DNA of 64,000 nt from Sulfurifustis variabilis. Its GTDB lineage: Bacteria; Pseudomonadota; Gammaproteobacteria; Acidiferrobacterales; Sulfurifustaceae. The stretch lies in assembly GCF_002355415.1 (NCBI RefSeq), contig NZ_AP014936.1, positions 2,976,001-3,040,000 on the forward strand, given 5' to 3'. The notes beneath the pieces are model-generated. The model was given only the letters and a program-made list of their open reading frames with translations. It did not search any database and was not told the origin of the DNA. Every line of letters begins with the position of its first letter. Positions within the stretch are counted from its first letter, which is position 1. The translations under genes and the position numbers were made by a program. Positions 37,476-47,178 of the stretch are shown in pieces.

Positions 37476-37490
37476 ACGGCATCGCGCGAA

Positions 37491-38351
37491 CTAGGCCGCC
37501 GGAAGGCGAAGCGGTCCCCGCAACCTGTTCTTCCGGATCGCGTGGTCGGCCATCAGTAGGGCGACGACGGCGCCCACGGCGCCCACCCACCAATCGCGCC
37601 GGAACTCCTCGAGCCCGTAGCGATACCATTCGACTCCTTCGTACATCACGCCGAGCAGTTCCCATAGCCAGATGACGCCGTTATAGATGCCGTGCGCCAG
37701 CATGGGAACGAAAAGCGACTGCGTGCGCAGATAGAGCACCGCCATGCCCACGCCGAACATCGCGATGCCGAGCGGCTCCGGGTGCAGGGCCCCGAAGAGC
37801 GCCGACGACGCGAGGATGCCCCGCCAAAGCCCCCACTTGCGGGCCCAGCGATGGAGCAGGTAGCCGCGGAAAAGGATCTCTTCGAGCACGGGCGCGAGCA
37901 CGACCAGGGAAAGGGCGCTCAACAGGTTCGGGAGAACGGGGATCGCCCCTTCCGCCGTGATAAACACGACGGGTTCGTACACCCAATCGAGCCACCAGGC
38001 GACGAACTTCGGCTGCACGACCGACAGGGCGCCGTAGATGAGGGTCACCAGCCCGGTACCGAGGCAGAAAAGAAACAGGTCGACCTTGAGGATCGCCGGA
38101 AGGTCGTTTGCCGTGGGCGCGCGGCCGAACATGCGCGCGGCGTCGATGCTCGTCGCGTAACCGGCGACGAGGGCGAAGGCGGCTATGGCGAAATGGGCGT
38201 AGTAGTGAAAGAAGAGACCCGGCCAGTACCAGTCGACTTCGCGGACATTGGCCCGGACGAGCTCGGCGCCCGGCTGCAGATACCAGGCGATGACGATGGC
38301 CAGGAGGCAGTACCTCGCCTTCAGCTTCTCGAAAGCGCTGGCCCCTTCCAT
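37491..38351 (-). CDS. CPBP-family intramembrane glutamic endopeptidase
   Basis: 286 residues, seven or eight membrane segments. The CPBP (Abi/Rce1-like) motifs are clear: EEILFRGYLLHRW near residue 190, SSALFGALHPEP with a histidine and the last LAHGIYNGVIW histidine. Rce1-type proteases cleave membrane proteins; bacterial members include bacteriocin self-immunity proteins and exosortase/CTERM partners. Start 38351 chosen by motif spacing; a longer frame to 38444 has no ribosome site. The substrate is unknown and no CTERM protein or exosortase is in the window. Confidence 0.85.
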   Translation of the reverse strand: MEGASAFEKLKARYCLLAIVIAWYLQPGAELVRANVREVDWYWPGLFFHYYAHFAIAAFALVAGYATSIDAARMFGRAPTANDLPAILKVDLFLFCLGTGLVTLIYGALSVVQPKFVAWWLDWVYEPVVFITAEGAIPVLPNLLSALSLVVLAPVLEEILFRGYLLHRWARKWGLWRGILASSALFGALHPEPLGIAMFGVGMAVLYLRTQSLFVPMLAHGIYNGVIWLWELLGVMYEGVEWYRYGLEEFRRDWWVGAVGAVVALLMADHAIRKNRLRGPLRLPAA

Positions 38352-38466
38352 TTCGCTGCAGCCGCCCCGCGTCGTGGTCCTGAACGTTAGAAAAGTCGAG
38401 CGCCACCGGAAGGTCAAGGGTGAGCCCGGCGTCGGATCGAGCACGCCGGCCCGGGACTCAAGCGGA

Positions 38467-39135
38467 TCAGACGGTCGGAAAGCCCGATGCGAGGGATTTT
38501 CGGAACAGCACCACGCTGCGATGAACGAACTCGATCGTCCAGCCGAAACGCGCCGCGATCCAGACCATCGTGGCGGGACGGTAAAAGCAGACGTGGGTAG
38601 GGTCCCGGATGTAATGCCAGTCCGCGAACGCGCGCCCCTCTCGCAGCATCTCCGTCATCACGCCCAGCCATCCGCCCGGGCGGAGCAGGCGGTTGAGCCG
38701 ATCGAACTCATCGGCCGGCGAATGGAAGTGCTCGACGACTTCCGTGCACGTGATGAAGTCGTACGAGCGACGAAGCGGCCCCAGGTCCGGCGCAAAGAAG
38801 GGATCGTAGACGGCTGTTCGAAACCCTCTTTCGGCGAGCATCACCGACAGGGTCGGTCCGGGTCCCGCACCGTAATCCAGTCCTTCGGCGCCCGCCGGCA
38901 CTCGCTCGACGAGCGGCAAGGCCAGCCGGTCGAGAAACGCGCGGTAACGGGTGTCCGCCGGATGGTTCTCGTGCGTCGCGTAGTGCTGCCGCTCCGCGGT
39001 CGATGCCGGTCGTTGCTCCGGCGCAAGGGACACGAGGCGGCAGCGCACGCACTCGACATACCGACGTGCGCGAACCTCCGCGTAGGCGCGCGCGCCCGGA
39101 GACCGGCAGAGCGGACAACGGGAAGGATGGATCAA
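38467..39135 (-). CDS. class I SAM-dependent methyltransferase with zinc ribbon
   Basis: 222 residues. N-terminal zinc-ribbon-like CPLCRS and CVRC pairs (residues 7-33), then a Rossmann methyltransferase: LDYGAGPGPTLSVMLAE (SAM motif I), VYDPFFAP, ITCTEVVEHFHSPADE and LLRPGGWLGVMTEML. This zinc-ribbon/Methyltransf_23 combination is typical of natural-product or sugar C-methyltransferases, but the substrate is unknown. Stands alone between the CPBP gene and the isochorismatase gene. Confidence 0.8.
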   Translation of the reverse strand: MIHPSRCPLCRSPGARAYAEVRARRYVECVRCRLVSLAPEQRPASTAERQHYATHENHPADTRYRAFLDRLALPLVERVPAGAEGLDYGAGPGPTLSVMLAERGFRTAVYDPFFAPDLGPLRRSYDFITCTEVVEHFHSPADEFDRLNRLLRPGGWLGVMTEMLREGRAFADWHYIRDPTHVCFYRPATMVWIAARFGWTIEFVHRSVVLFRKSLASGFPTV

Positions 39136-39293
39136 GCGCCCGGAAACGGGAACCCGGTTGCCCGGCCACCCGCGCCCCTCATGATGCGATCACCTGGCAC
39201 GGCATGTTGCCGCAAGCGCCTTTGCGTCGAGAGAAGGCAAAACGTTTCACGGCTGCTTCTCTGCTGCGGGCTCGGGCAATCGACGCGGGTCCC

Positions 39294-40355
39294 TCACGAC
39301 GGCATCCCGGGCCAGCGCCAGATCGGATCCGTCGATCGAACCACGTGCATTCCGGCTTCCTGGAAGCGTCGGAACGCCCGATCGGCGTCTTCGGTGTAGT
39401 CGATGACGCCCGGGACGACGACCGGAGAGGTGCAGTCCTCGAGCAGGTAGACGCGGCGCGCCAGCGCCCTATCCTGCGCCTCGATGCCGCGCAGCAGGTC
39501 CGCGATCGTCCACGCGACGCAATGGCTCTTCGCCTGGCCGGCGATGATGACCGCATCGAAAGACAGCAGCTCCCGGACGAGCGCCTCATCCTTCTGCGCG
39601 ATCGGCCGGCCGTCCGGACCTTCGGTTACCTCGGGGCCGAGCACGGAGTAGTGCTCGGTCAGCGGATTGCCGCCCTTCACGTGGAAGTTCGGCTGGCTCA
39701 TGCGCGCCATGCCGTGAAAAAAGACCGCCTCTTCGATCAGCGGGACGAGCGCGTGCCCGATGCCACCGAGCATGCTGTGGTACGGCCAGACGGTGAGAGC
39801 GTACTTTCCGCTTGCGGCCAGCTGCTCCGCGTAGTGCTCCAGGTGCCGCTGCCCGTAATCCGGATCGAGACCGAGGGCGCCGGCCGCCGCGCGATTGAAA
39901 CGCCAGCGGCCGCTCTTCACGTCCTCGACGGACACGAGCGTGTACGGCGGGGGCGGGTTGCCGTTCTCGTCCGCCAGGAAAACGGCGTGAAAGATCTGTA
40001 TCGCGTGATGGGTGTCCATCGTGGGCACGATCCGGGTAATGCCCTTGAGATTGCGATAGATGAACGCGGCGAGCCGCCGGTTGTCGTCGACCGCGCCCGT
40101 ACCCGAGCGGCCGGCGACGTAAAGCTCGAAACCGGGCAGGCAGAAGGTGTTCTGGACGTCCACGAGGACGAGCGCCAGCCGGAAAAGGTCTTCCGCCGAG
40201 GCGGGAATGTCCTGCTGCGCGGCCCACGCCCGCGCCTCGCGTGCGCGCGCCTCGTACGGCACCCGCCAGACCTCGCCCGCGCGCGCTGCATCGAAGTGCG
40301 CCGGCAGCGGGAGTTCCTTGAACGAATGCTCTCCGCGTTTTCCGCCTGTCGCCAC
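39294..40355 (-). CDS. isochorismatase-superfamily hydrolase (nicotinamidase-like)
   Basis: 353 residues, longer than the usual ~200-residue nicotinamidase because of N- and C-terminal extensions. Core motifs: [14 protein letters not shown] with the catalytic Asp, [15 protein letters not shown], and the catalytic Cys in [15 protein letters not shown] preceded by VIIAGQAK. Divergent from nicotinate phosphoribosyltransferase across 87 bp, so a nicotinamide-to-nicotinate salvage role is the natural guess (Preiss-Handler salvage). GTG start at 40355. Substrate assignment is inference. Confidence 0.78.
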   Translation of the reverse strand: MATGGKRGEHSFKELPLPAHFDAARAGEVWRVPYEARAREARAWAAQQDIPASAEDLFRLALVLVDVQNTFCLPGFELYVAGRSGTGAVDDNRRLAAFIYRNLKGITRIVPTMDTHHAIQIFHAVFLADENGNPPPPYTLVSVEDVKSGRWRFNRAAAGALGLDPDYGQRHLEHYAEQLAASGKYALTVWPYHSMLGGIGHALVPLIEEAVFFHGMARMSQPNFHVKGGNPLTEHYSVLGPEVTEGPDGRPIAQKDEALVRELLSFDAVIIAGQAKSHCVAWTIADLLRGIEAQDRALARRVYLLEDCTSPVVVPGVIDYTEDADRAFRRFQEAGMHVVRSTDPIWRWPGMPS

Positions 40356-40442
40356 GGTGGCCGACCCCCAACGGCTGACTTAAGATCACGATCTGCGTCT
40401 CGATGCATTTAACCGCAGGGCCCGGGGAGCATCAATCGAAGC

Positions 40443-41777
40443 ATGGATAACGGTGCGCTTCTTACGGATTTGTACCAGCTCACGATGCTGCAGGGTTACT
40501 GGCGGCATGGCATGCGCGAGACCGCCGTCTTCGAGCTGTTCGTGCGCCGCCTGCCCGAGCGGCGGGCGTTCCTGATCGCGGCCGGGCTCGAGCAGGCCCT
40601 GGAATTCCTGGCAGGTCTGCGGATCACCTCCGACGAGCGGGACTGGCTCGCGACCACGGGTCTCTTCGGCGCGGAGTTCATCGAGAGCCTCGCCGATTTC
40701 CGGTTCACGGGAGACGTGGACGCCATGCCCGAGGGTACGATCTTCTACGCGGACGAGCCGATCCTGCGCGTGGTCGCGCCCCTGCCCCAGGCGCAGTTCG
40801 TGGAGAGCCGTCTCATCAATCTCCTGCACTTCCAGACGCTCATCGCCTCCAAGGCGGCCCGCTGTACCCTCGCCGCCCCGGGGAAGCTCCTCGTGGATTT
40901 CGGGATGCGCCGGGCGCACGGCGCCGAGGCCGCCCTCTACGCCGCCCGCGCCAGCTACCTCGCGGGCTTCGCGGGAACGGCGACCGTGCTCGCCGGGCGG
41001 CGGTTCGGTCTGCAGGTCTACGGCACGATGGCCCATTCCTACATACAGGCCCACGACGACGAGGCGGCGGCCTTCGAGAGCTTCGCCATCGCGCAGCCGG
41101 GCAACGTCACGCTCCTCATCGACACCTACGACACCGAGGCGGGCGCCGCGAAAGTGGTGCGCCTCGCGCCACGGCTGAAGCGGCTGGGCATCCCGATACG
41201 CGCCGTGCGTCTCGACAGCGGCGATCTGGGCGAGCACGCGCGCAAGGTGCGCGCGATTCTGGACGAGGGCGGCCTGACCGACGTACGCATCTTCACGAGC
41301 GGGGGCCTCGACGAGTACGTGCTCCGCGATCTCCTGGCGCGCGACGCCCCGATAGACGGCTTCGGTGTCGGCACCAGTCTCGACACCTCCGCGGACGCGC
41401 CCTACCTCGACTGCGCCTACAAGCTCGAGGAGTACCGCGGCGTCGCCCGGCGCAAGCGCTCCGAAGGCAAGGCGACCTGGCCGGGCCGCAAGCAGGTCTA
41501 CCGGCGATACGACCAGGCGGGACGCATGCGCGGCGATGTGCTGACGATCGAAGGCGACCCCCAGGACGGCGAGGCGCTCCTGGTCCCGGTCATGCGCAAC
41601 GGCGAGCGCCTGCACCGGGAAGCGCTCGACGTCGCCCGAGACCGCGCGCTCGCGCAGCTCGAACGCCTGCCCGACGAACTTCGCGATCTCGACGGGGCGG
41701 CGCGTTACCCGGTGACGGTCTCCGCTCGCCTGCGCGCGCTCGCCGCGGACGTAGACCGACGCGTGGCGAACGCCTGA
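40443..41777 (+). CDS. pncB: nicotinate phosphoribosyltransferase
   Basis: 444 residues. Forms nicotinate mononucleotide from nicotinate and PRPP in NAD salvage. Type-II PRT features: MDNGALLTDLYQLTMLQGYW start, ETAVFELFVRRLPERR, DFGMRRAHG, GTMAHSYIQAHDDE, VRLDSGDLGEHARKVR, IFTSGGLDEY and GVGTSLDTSADAP phosphate loop. The 3' end is 3 bp from nrdJ, so NAD salvage and deoxynucleotide synthesis are co-transcribed. Divergent partner is a nicotinamidase-like gene. Confidence 0.94.
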   Translation: MDNGALLTDLYQLTMLQGYWRHGMRETAVFELFVRRLPERRAFLIAAGLEQALEFLAGLRITSDERDWLATTGLFGAEFIESLADFRFTGDVDAMPEGTIFYADEPILRVVAPLPQAQFVESRLINLLHFQTLIASKAARCTLAAPGKLLVDFGMRRAHGAEAALYAARASYLAGFAGTATVLAGRRFGLQVYGTMAHSYIQAHDDEAAAFESFAIAQPGNVTLLIDTYDTEAGAAKVVRLAPRLKRLGIPIRAVRLDSGDLGEHARKVRAILDEGGLTDVRIFTSGGLDEYVLRDLLARDAPIDGFGVGTSLDTSADAPYLDCAYKLEEYRGVARRKRSEGKATWPGRKQVYRRYDQAGRMRGDVLTIEGDPQDGEALLVPVMRNGERLHREALDVARDRALAQLERLPDELRDLDGAARYPVTVSARLRALAADVDRRVANA

Positions 41778-41780
41778 ATC

Positions 41781-43601
41781 ATGGCCCACGACCCTTTCAC
41801 CTCCGGGATCTCGCGGCACATCTGGGACACCAAGTACCGCTACCGCGAGGGCGAGACGGAGCACGACCGGAGCATCGAGGACACCTGGCGCCGCGTCGCG
41901 CGTACGCTCGCGGCCGTGGAGCGCGATCCCGCCGCCTGGGAGAGCCGGTTCTACGCGGCGCTCGCGGACTTCAGGTTCCTGCCCGGCGGCCGCATCCAGG
42001 CCGGAGCCGGCACCCGCCGGCGCGTGACGCTGTTCAACTGCTTCGTCATGGGGATCATCGAGGACTCGATGGACGGGATCTTCGACGGCCTGAAGGAAGG
42101 CGCGCTGACCATGCAGCAGGGCGGCGGCGTGGGGTACGACTTCTCGACGCTCCGGCCGAGCGGGACCACCGCGCGCAGTGTCGGCGCCGTGGCCTCGGGG
42201 CCGGTGTCGTTCATGCAGATTTGGGACGCGATGTGCGCGACCCTGCTTTCCACCGGAGCGCGCCGCGGCGCCATGATGGCGACGCTGCGCTGCGATCACC
42301 CGGACGTCGAGCGCTTCATCGAGGCGAAACAGGCGGCGGACCGACTTCGGCACTTCAACCTGTCGGTGCTCGTGACCGACGCCTTCATGCAAGCCATCCG
42401 CGAGGACGCCGACTGGCCACTCGTGTTTCCGCTCGAGGGCGAGGCGCGGGCCGGCGACGAGATCGTCGAGCGCGACTGGTCGGGCGCGGCCGGCCCGCTC
42501 CCCTGCCGCGTCTTCCGGCGCGTGCGCGCCCGTGCGCTCTGGGACAAGCTGATGCGCGCGACGTACGACTACGCCGAGCCCGGCGTCATCTTCATCGACC
42601 GCATCAACCGCCTCAACAACCTCTGGTACGACGAGCGCATCAGCGCGACGAACCCGTGTGGCGAGATCCCGCTCCCGCCCTACGGTGCCTGCGATCTGGG
42701 CTCGATCAACCTGACGTGCTTCGTGCGGGCACCGTTCATGGAGCAGGCAACGCTCGATTGGGACGGCCTGGGAAGCACGGTGGAGATCGCGGTGCGGATG
42801 ATGGACAACGTCATCGACGCGTCTCAGTTCCCGCTCGCCAAGCAGGCGGAACGCGCGCGCGGGACCCGGCGCATCGGCCTCGGCCTGACGGGGCTCGCCG
42901 ACACGCTCATCCTGCTCGGCCTGCATTACGGCGAGGAGGCGGCGCGCGCTCGGGCCGCCGAGATCATGCGCGTGATCTGCCATACCGCGTACCGAACGTC
43001 GATCGCTCTCGCCCGGGAGAAGGGCGGCTTTCCGTTCCTGAACCGTGAGAAGCATTTGGCGGGCGAGTTCATCCGCGGTCTGCCCGAGGACATCCGGGAG
43101 GGCATCCGCCGATTCGGCATCCGCAACAGTCATCTGACCGCGATCGCACCGACGGGCACCATCAGCCTGCTCGCGAACAACGTGTCGAGCGGTCTCGAGC
43201 CGGTTTACGACTTCCATTACAGCCGGCGGGTGCTCGAGCTCGACGGCACCTACGGCGAGTACGCGCTCGTGGACCATGCCCTCGACTTCTGGCGTGGCCT
43301 CCACGGCGACGATCCGCTCCCGCGCACCTTCGTCAGCACGCAGCAGCTCGCGCCCGAGGCGCATCTCGCCATGCAGGCGGCGCTTCAGCCGTTCGTCGAC
43401 AACTCGATTTCGAAGACGATCAACGTGCCCGAGCGCTATAGCTTCGAGGAGTTCAAGGACATCTATGCGCGGGCGGACAACCTCGGGCTCAAGGGATGCA
43501 CCACGTTCCGCCCCAATCCCGTCACCGGCGCGATCCTCAAGATCGCCGAGCAGCCGGAAAACGCCCCCCTGTGCTGCTCGGTCGAGCGGGAGGCGGACTG
43601 A
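41781..43601 (+). CDS. nrdJ: adenosylcobalamin-dependent ribonucleotide reductase (class II)
   Basis: 606 residues, shorter than many NrdJ because no large C-terminal extension is present. Elements: LFNCFVMGI with a redox Cys, MQQGGGVGYDFSTLRPSG, the active-site NPCGEIPLPPYGACDLGSINL with Cys and Glu, and TNVPERYSFEEFKDIY-type late motif. A terminal CC pair (APLCCSVE) fits the flexible redox tail. It reduces ribonucleoside diphosphates with B12, independent of oxygen. No nrdAB in the window. Directly after pncB; no cobalamin riboswitch was seen. Confidence 0.93.
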   Translation: MAHDPFTSGISRHIWDTKYRYREGETEHDRSIEDTWRRVARTLAAVERDPAAWESRFYAALADFRFLPGGRIQAGAGTRRRVTLFNCFVMGIIEDSMDGIFDGLKEGALTMQQGGGVGYDFSTLRPSGTTARSVGAVASGPVSFMQIWDAMCATLLSTGARRGAMMATLRCDHPDVERFIEAKQAADRLRHFNLSVLVTDAFMQAIREDADWPLVFPLEGEARAGDEIVERDWSGAAGPLPCRVFRRVRARALWDKLMRATYDYAEPGVIFIDRINRLNNLWYDERISATNPCGEIPLPPYGACDLGSINLTCFVRAPFMEQATLDWDGLGSTVEIAVRMMDNVIDASQFPLAKQAERARGTRRIGLGLTGLADTLILLGLHYGEEAARARAAEIMRVICHTAYRTSIALAREKGGFPFLNREKHLAGEFIRGLPEDIREGIRRFGIRNSHLTAIAPTGTISLLANNVSSGLEPVYDFHYSRRVLELDGTYGEYALVDHALDFWRGLHGDDPLPRTFVSTQQLAPEAHLAMQAALQPFVDNSISKTINVPERYSFEEFKDIYARADNLGLKGCTTFRPNPVTGAILKIAEQPENAPLCCSVEREAD

Positions 43602-43701
43602 GGGCGGGAACGTGCCGACGAGCCGTCTCGCCCGCTGCCGACCCGCTCCCCCCGGCCTGGGTTTGCCGCTACAATGCTCCGCGATTGATGCGTTTCATCC
43701 G

Positions 43702-44172
43702 ATGATCAAGAAGGTAGCCCTCGGCAAGCCGCTGCCCGATGTCGAGGTGCAGGCCACGGGCGGGAAGACGTTCCGCCTGAGCGAGCTCAAGGGCACGCCC
43801 CTCGTCCTTTACTTCTACCCCAAGGATCAGACTCCCGGGTGCACCACGGAGGGGCAGGACTTTCGTGACCGGTACGCCGCGTTCAAGAAGGCCAAGGCCG
43901 TCGTTCTGGGCGTTTCGCGCGACAGCCTCGCGTCCCACGAGAAATTCAAGGCGGCGCACGGCTTCCCGTTCGATCTCGTCTCGGACCCCGATGAGAAGCT
44001 TTGCAGGCTCTTCGGCGTCATGAAGGAGAAGCAGAACTACGGCAGGACCTACCTCGGCGTGGACCGGAGCACGTTCGTCTTCGACAGGGAAGGCGTCCTG
44101 CGGAAGGAGTTCCGCGGCGTGAAGGTCGCGGGGCACGTCGATCAGGTGCTCGAAGAGGTCAGGAGACTATAG
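43702..44172 (+). CDS. bcp: thiol peroxidase of BCP/PrxQ family
   Basis: 156 residues, thioredoxin-like fold: KTFRLSELKGTPLVLYFYPKDQTPGCTTEGQDFRDRY with the peroxidatic cysteine in TPGCT, then the conserved late arginine region GRTYLGVDRSTFVFD. Reduces hydroperoxides using thioredoxin. The resolving cysteine five residues after the first (seen in many PrxQ) is absent here; a cysteine in EKLCRLFG could serve, or it is a 1-Cys type. Start 43702 follows no strong ribosome site; a different-frame ATG lies close upstream. Followed by phoH with seven bases between. Confidence 0.9.
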   Translation: MIKKVALGKPLPDVEVQATGGKTFRLSELKGTPLVLYFYPKDQTPGCTTEGQDFRDRYAAFKKAKAVVLGVSRDSLASHEKFKAAHGFPFDLVSDPDEKLCRLFGVMKEKQNYGRTYLGVDRSTFVFDREGVLRKEFRGVKVAGHVDQVLEEVRRL

Positions 44173-44179
44173 CGAAGCG

Positions 44180-45571
44180 ATGACCACGAAGCGGAAGATT
44201 TTCGTCCTCGACACGAACGTCCTCATTCACGACCCCACCGCCATCCTCCGGTTTCAAGAACACGACGTCTACCTGCCGATCGTTGTCCTCGAGGAGCTCG
44301 ACCGGGCCAAGGTCGGCATGTCCGAAGTGGCGCGCAACGTGCGCCAGGTGAGCCGGTTCCTCGACGAGCTGGTCGAGAAGGCCAACGGGGACATCAGCAA
44401 CGGCGTGAAAATCCCGGCGGTCATCGAGTCGATCGAGACCGGGCGGCTGCACTTCCACCTCGAAGCGGTCCACAGCGTGCTGCCGAACGGGATGCGCGGG
44501 GACAGTCCGGACAACACGCTCCTCGGCGTCACCCTCGACCTCGGCAAGAGCCATCCGGGCCGCGAGGTGATCCTGGTCACGAAGGACATCAACCTGCGCA
44601 TCAAGGCGCACGCCTTGAGCGTGCGCGCGGAGGACTACACCACCGACCAGGTCCTCGACGACGCGAATCTGCTCTACACCGGCGTGGAAAAGCTCAACGG
44701 CGACTTCTGGGAGAAGCACAGCAAGGACATGGAGTCCTGGAAGGAGGAAGGGCGCACCTTCTACCGCCTGACCGGGCCGCGCGCGCGCACGTGGTTCCCG
44801 AGCCAGTTCGTCTACACGGAGGACGAGCGCCGGTTCGAGGCGATCGTGCGGCGGGTCGAGGGCGAGTCGGCCGTTATCGAGGTCGTCAAGGACTACGCGC
44901 ACGAGCGGAACAAGGTCTGGGGCATCAACGCGCGCAACCGGGAGCAGAACTTCGCGCTGAACCTGCTCATGGATCCCGAGATCGACTTCGTTTCGCTCCT
45001 GGGCCAGGCGGGCACGGGCAAGACCCTGATGACGCTCGCCGCCGCGCTGACCCAGACCCTGGAGCACCGGCGCTACACCGAGATCATCATGACCCGCATG
45101 ACCGTGCCCGTCGGCGAGGACATCGGCTTTCTGCCCGGCACCGAGGAGGAGAAGATGGGCCCGTGGATGGGCGCACTCGAGGACAACCTCGACGTGCTGC
45201 ACGACACCGGCACCGGCGAGCACGGTTCCTGGGGGCGGGCCGCGACCCACGATCTCCTGCGCTCGCGGGTGCGCATCAAGTCGCTCAACTTCATGCGGGG
45301 CCGCACGTTCCTGCGCAAGCTCCTCATCATCGACGAGGCGCAGAACCTGAGCCCGCACCAGATGAAGACGCTGATCACCCGGGCCGGGCCGGGCAGCAAG
45401 ATCGTCTGCCTCGGCAACATCGCGCAGATCGACACGCCCTACCTGACCGAAACGACGTCGGGGCTCACGTACGTGGTGGACCGCTTCAAGCAATGGGAGC
45501 ACAGCGGACACATCACCCTGCAGCGCGGCGAGCGCTCCCGTCTCGCGGATTACGCTTCGGAGATCCTCTGA
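44180..45571 (+). CDS. phoH: PhoH family PIN-domain ATPase (YlaK type)
   Basis: 463 residues. N-terminal PIN nuclease domain (FVLDTNVLIHDP with acidic site, LEELDRAK, VTKDINLRIKA), then a PhoH-type P-loop ATPase (GQAGTGKTLMTLAAA, IDEAQNLSPHQMKTLITR). PhoH2/YlaK proteins are RNA helicase/RNase-type toxins or stress factors; substrate in this organism unknown. No antitoxin-like gene directly upstream is obvious. Operon with bcp; ends before a strong hairpin. Confidence 0.92.
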   Translation: MTTKRKIFVLDTNVLIHDPTAILRFQEHDVYLPIVVLEELDRAKVGMSEVARNVRQVSRFLDELVEKANGDISNGVKIPAVIESIETGRLHFHLEAVHSVLPNGMRGDSPDNTLLGVTLDLGKSHPGREVILVTKDINLRIKAHALSVRAEDYTTDQVLDDANLLYTGVEKLNGDFWEKHSKDMESWKEEGRTFYRLTGPRARTWFPSQFVYTEDERRFEAIVRRVEGESAVIEVVKDYAHERNKVWGINARNREQNFALNLLMDPEIDFVSLLGQAGTGKTLMTLAAALTQTLEHRRYTEIIMTRMTVPVGEDIGFLPGTEEEKMGPWMGALEDNLDVLHDTGTGEHGSWGRAATHDLLRSRVRIKSLNFMRGRTFLRKLLIIDEAQNLSPHQMKTLITRAGPGSKIVCLGNIAQIDTPYLTETTSGLTYVVDRFKQWEHSGHITLQRGERSRLADYASEIL

Positions 45572-45598
45572 CCGGGAGGGGCGCCCGCCTGTCTGCCG

Positions 45599-45631
45599 CC
45601 ATAGAAGCCGCCCCCGGGGCGGCTTCTATGG
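45599..45631. terminator. strong hairpin after phoH
   Basis: CCATAGAAGCCGCC (45599-45612) and its complement GGCGGCTTCTATGG form a 14-bp perfect stem with a GC-rich loop, between two convergent genes. There is no T-tract, so it may be a bidirectional stop working with other factors. Confidence 0.6.
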
Positions 45632-45638
45632 CTGGGCA

Positions 45639-45986
45639 TCACTCGCGCTCGCTCGTGAGTTTCTCGTAATGCCGCCGGAACAGGACCTCGAGCTCGTCGA
45701 TGACCTCGACCGCGTTGCGCCCCTGCATCACGTGCTGCGAGACCAGCACCGACGTTTCGTTCAGCAGCTTCGACGGATTCAGCATGGGATACGTCGCGCG
45801 CAGCCGCTTGATCGCCCGCACGACCGTCTCTTCCTCGGGCCGTGGAATCTCCGCGGGAGGCGGGAGGTCCTTGTTCGCACCGTAGCGGGCGAGCAGGAAC
45901 TCGGCGTAGTCGAGAAGCGCCCGGGCCTGCTCGTCGGCCAGCGCGTCGAGGATCTCGATCAGTCGCTTTTCGGTCTTGCCGGTCAT
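45639..45986 (-). CDS. conserved hypothetical protein (DUF2281-like N-terminus)
   Basis: 115 residues, probably all helical: LIEILDALADEQARALLDYAEFLLARYG resembles the helical start of DUF2281-type proteins, then ETVVRAIKRLRATYPMLNPSKLLNETSVLVSQHVMQGRNAVEVIDELEVLF. No catalytic motif. Located directly downstream of the LysR gene on the same strand (53 bp). Its start at 45986 is chosen for the family-like N-terminus; the longer frame to 46478 overlaps the LysR gene in another frame and is rejected. Function unknown. Confidence 0.65.
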   Translation of the reverse strand: MTGKTEKRLIEILDALADEQARALLDYAEFLLARYGANKDLPPPAEIPRPEEETVVRAIKRLRATYPMLNPSKLLNETSVLVSQHVMQGRNAVEVIDELEVLFRRHYEKLTSERE

Positions 45987-46039
45987 CACGGGTAGCCGGG
46001 GCACGTGAGCGGCGGGGCCCGGCGGGACCGGGCACGCCG

Positions 46040-46954
46040 TCACGGCTTGTCCGTCGACGCCTGCTTTTCGCAGTGCTCGCGCGCGAAATCCATGAACTCC
46101 TCCATTGCGCGCAGGCGAAACTTCTGCCGCTGAAAAACGATCGAGAACGGGCGCTCGAGCGGCGGATCGAGCGGCCGGGCGACGACGGTCCCGAGCTTGA
46201 GCTCCTTGATGACCGTCGCCTGCGACACGATCGACACCCCTAACCCGGCCTCGACCGCGCTTTTCACCGCTTCCGGGTTGCCGACCTCGACGCTGACATT
46301 GAGGTCGTGAAGCTGCACGCCGGCGGTCGCCAGGTAGTCCTGGATGAACTCCCGGGTGCCCGAACCCTCCTCGCGGCACACGAACGGCTGGCCGTCCAGG
46401 TCCTTGGCGCAAATGCTCGCCTTCTTGGCGAGCGGGTGGTTCGGCAGGCTGATGAACACGAGTTTGTCGTGCCAGCACACTTCCACGGCGAGGTTCTTGT
46501 TGGTGATCGGCGACTCGACGATTCCCACGTCGACCGAGTTATCCTCGACCATGTGAACGATGCCGAGCGAGTTCGAAACCCGCAGCCGAATGTTGATGTT
46601 CGGGTAACGTTCCTTGAATTCGCCGAGCAGCTGCGGCAGCACGTATTCGGCGATGGTCGTGCTGGCGCCGATAATGAGGATGCCGCTCACGTCGCCCGTG
46701 AGCTCGCGCACGCGGTTCTCCATTTCGGCGTAGAGCGCGACGATCCGGTCGGCGTACTCGTACACGCGCTCGCCCGCGGCCGTGAGGGAGATCCGGTTGT
46801 GGGTGCGGTCGAACAGCCGGGTGTTGAAGTACTCCTCCAGCTGCCGGATCTGGAACGTCACGGCCGGCTGCGTCATATGCAGCGTCTCGGCCGCCTTGGT
46901 GAAGCTGAGGAGGCGGGCAACGGTGTGAAAGACTTGGAGTCTGCGGTCTGCCAT
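46040..46954 (-). CDS. LysR-family transcriptional regulator
   Basis: 304 residues. Helix-turn-helix at the N-terminus (FHTVARLLSFTKAAETLHMTQPAVTFQIRQLEEYF), linker helix, then a substrate-binding domain of two lobes (GILIIGASTTIAEYVLPQLLGEF, and CREEGSGTREFIQDYL with the inducer-pocket). Resembles CbbR/CysB-type regulators that act in CO2 fixation or sulfur assimilation; with sulfur-oxidation and phosphoribulokinase genes in this window that is plausible but not shown. It is transcribed away from the pilT-side. AT-rich promoter region at 46955-47178. Confidence 0.85.
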   Translation of the reverse strand: MADRRLQVFHTVARLLSFTKAAETLHMTQPAVTFQIRQLEEYFNTRLFDRTHNRISLTAAGERVYEYADRIVALYAEMENRVRELTGDVSGILIIGASTTIAEYVLPQLLGEFKERYPNINIRLRVSNSLGIVHMVEDNSVDVGIVESPITNKNLAVEVCWHDKLVFISLPNHPLAKKASICAKDLDGQPFVCREEGSGTREFIQDYLATAGVQLHDLNVSVEVGNPEAVKSAVEAGLGVSIVSQATVIKELKLGTVVARPLDPPLERPFSIVFQRQKFRLRAMEEFMDFAREHCEKQASTDKP

Positions 46955-47178
46955 CGTCTTGCCGGGCGGAAATCGTGCCGGGTGGGGCGTTGCATTTCAT
47001 CACAACGACCGGCCGATTGGTATAGCGGTGCGCCGGATGCGGGCAAGCCCTCGAGCGCTACCCGAGACCGCACCTCTCGGCCGGACCGATGGTAACGAGC
47101 CGGACGGAAACATCGGACCTCGATAAGGAAACGCGAATGCGTTTTTTTGCGGGCAGACCGCCGGCGCCGTACGAGCGA

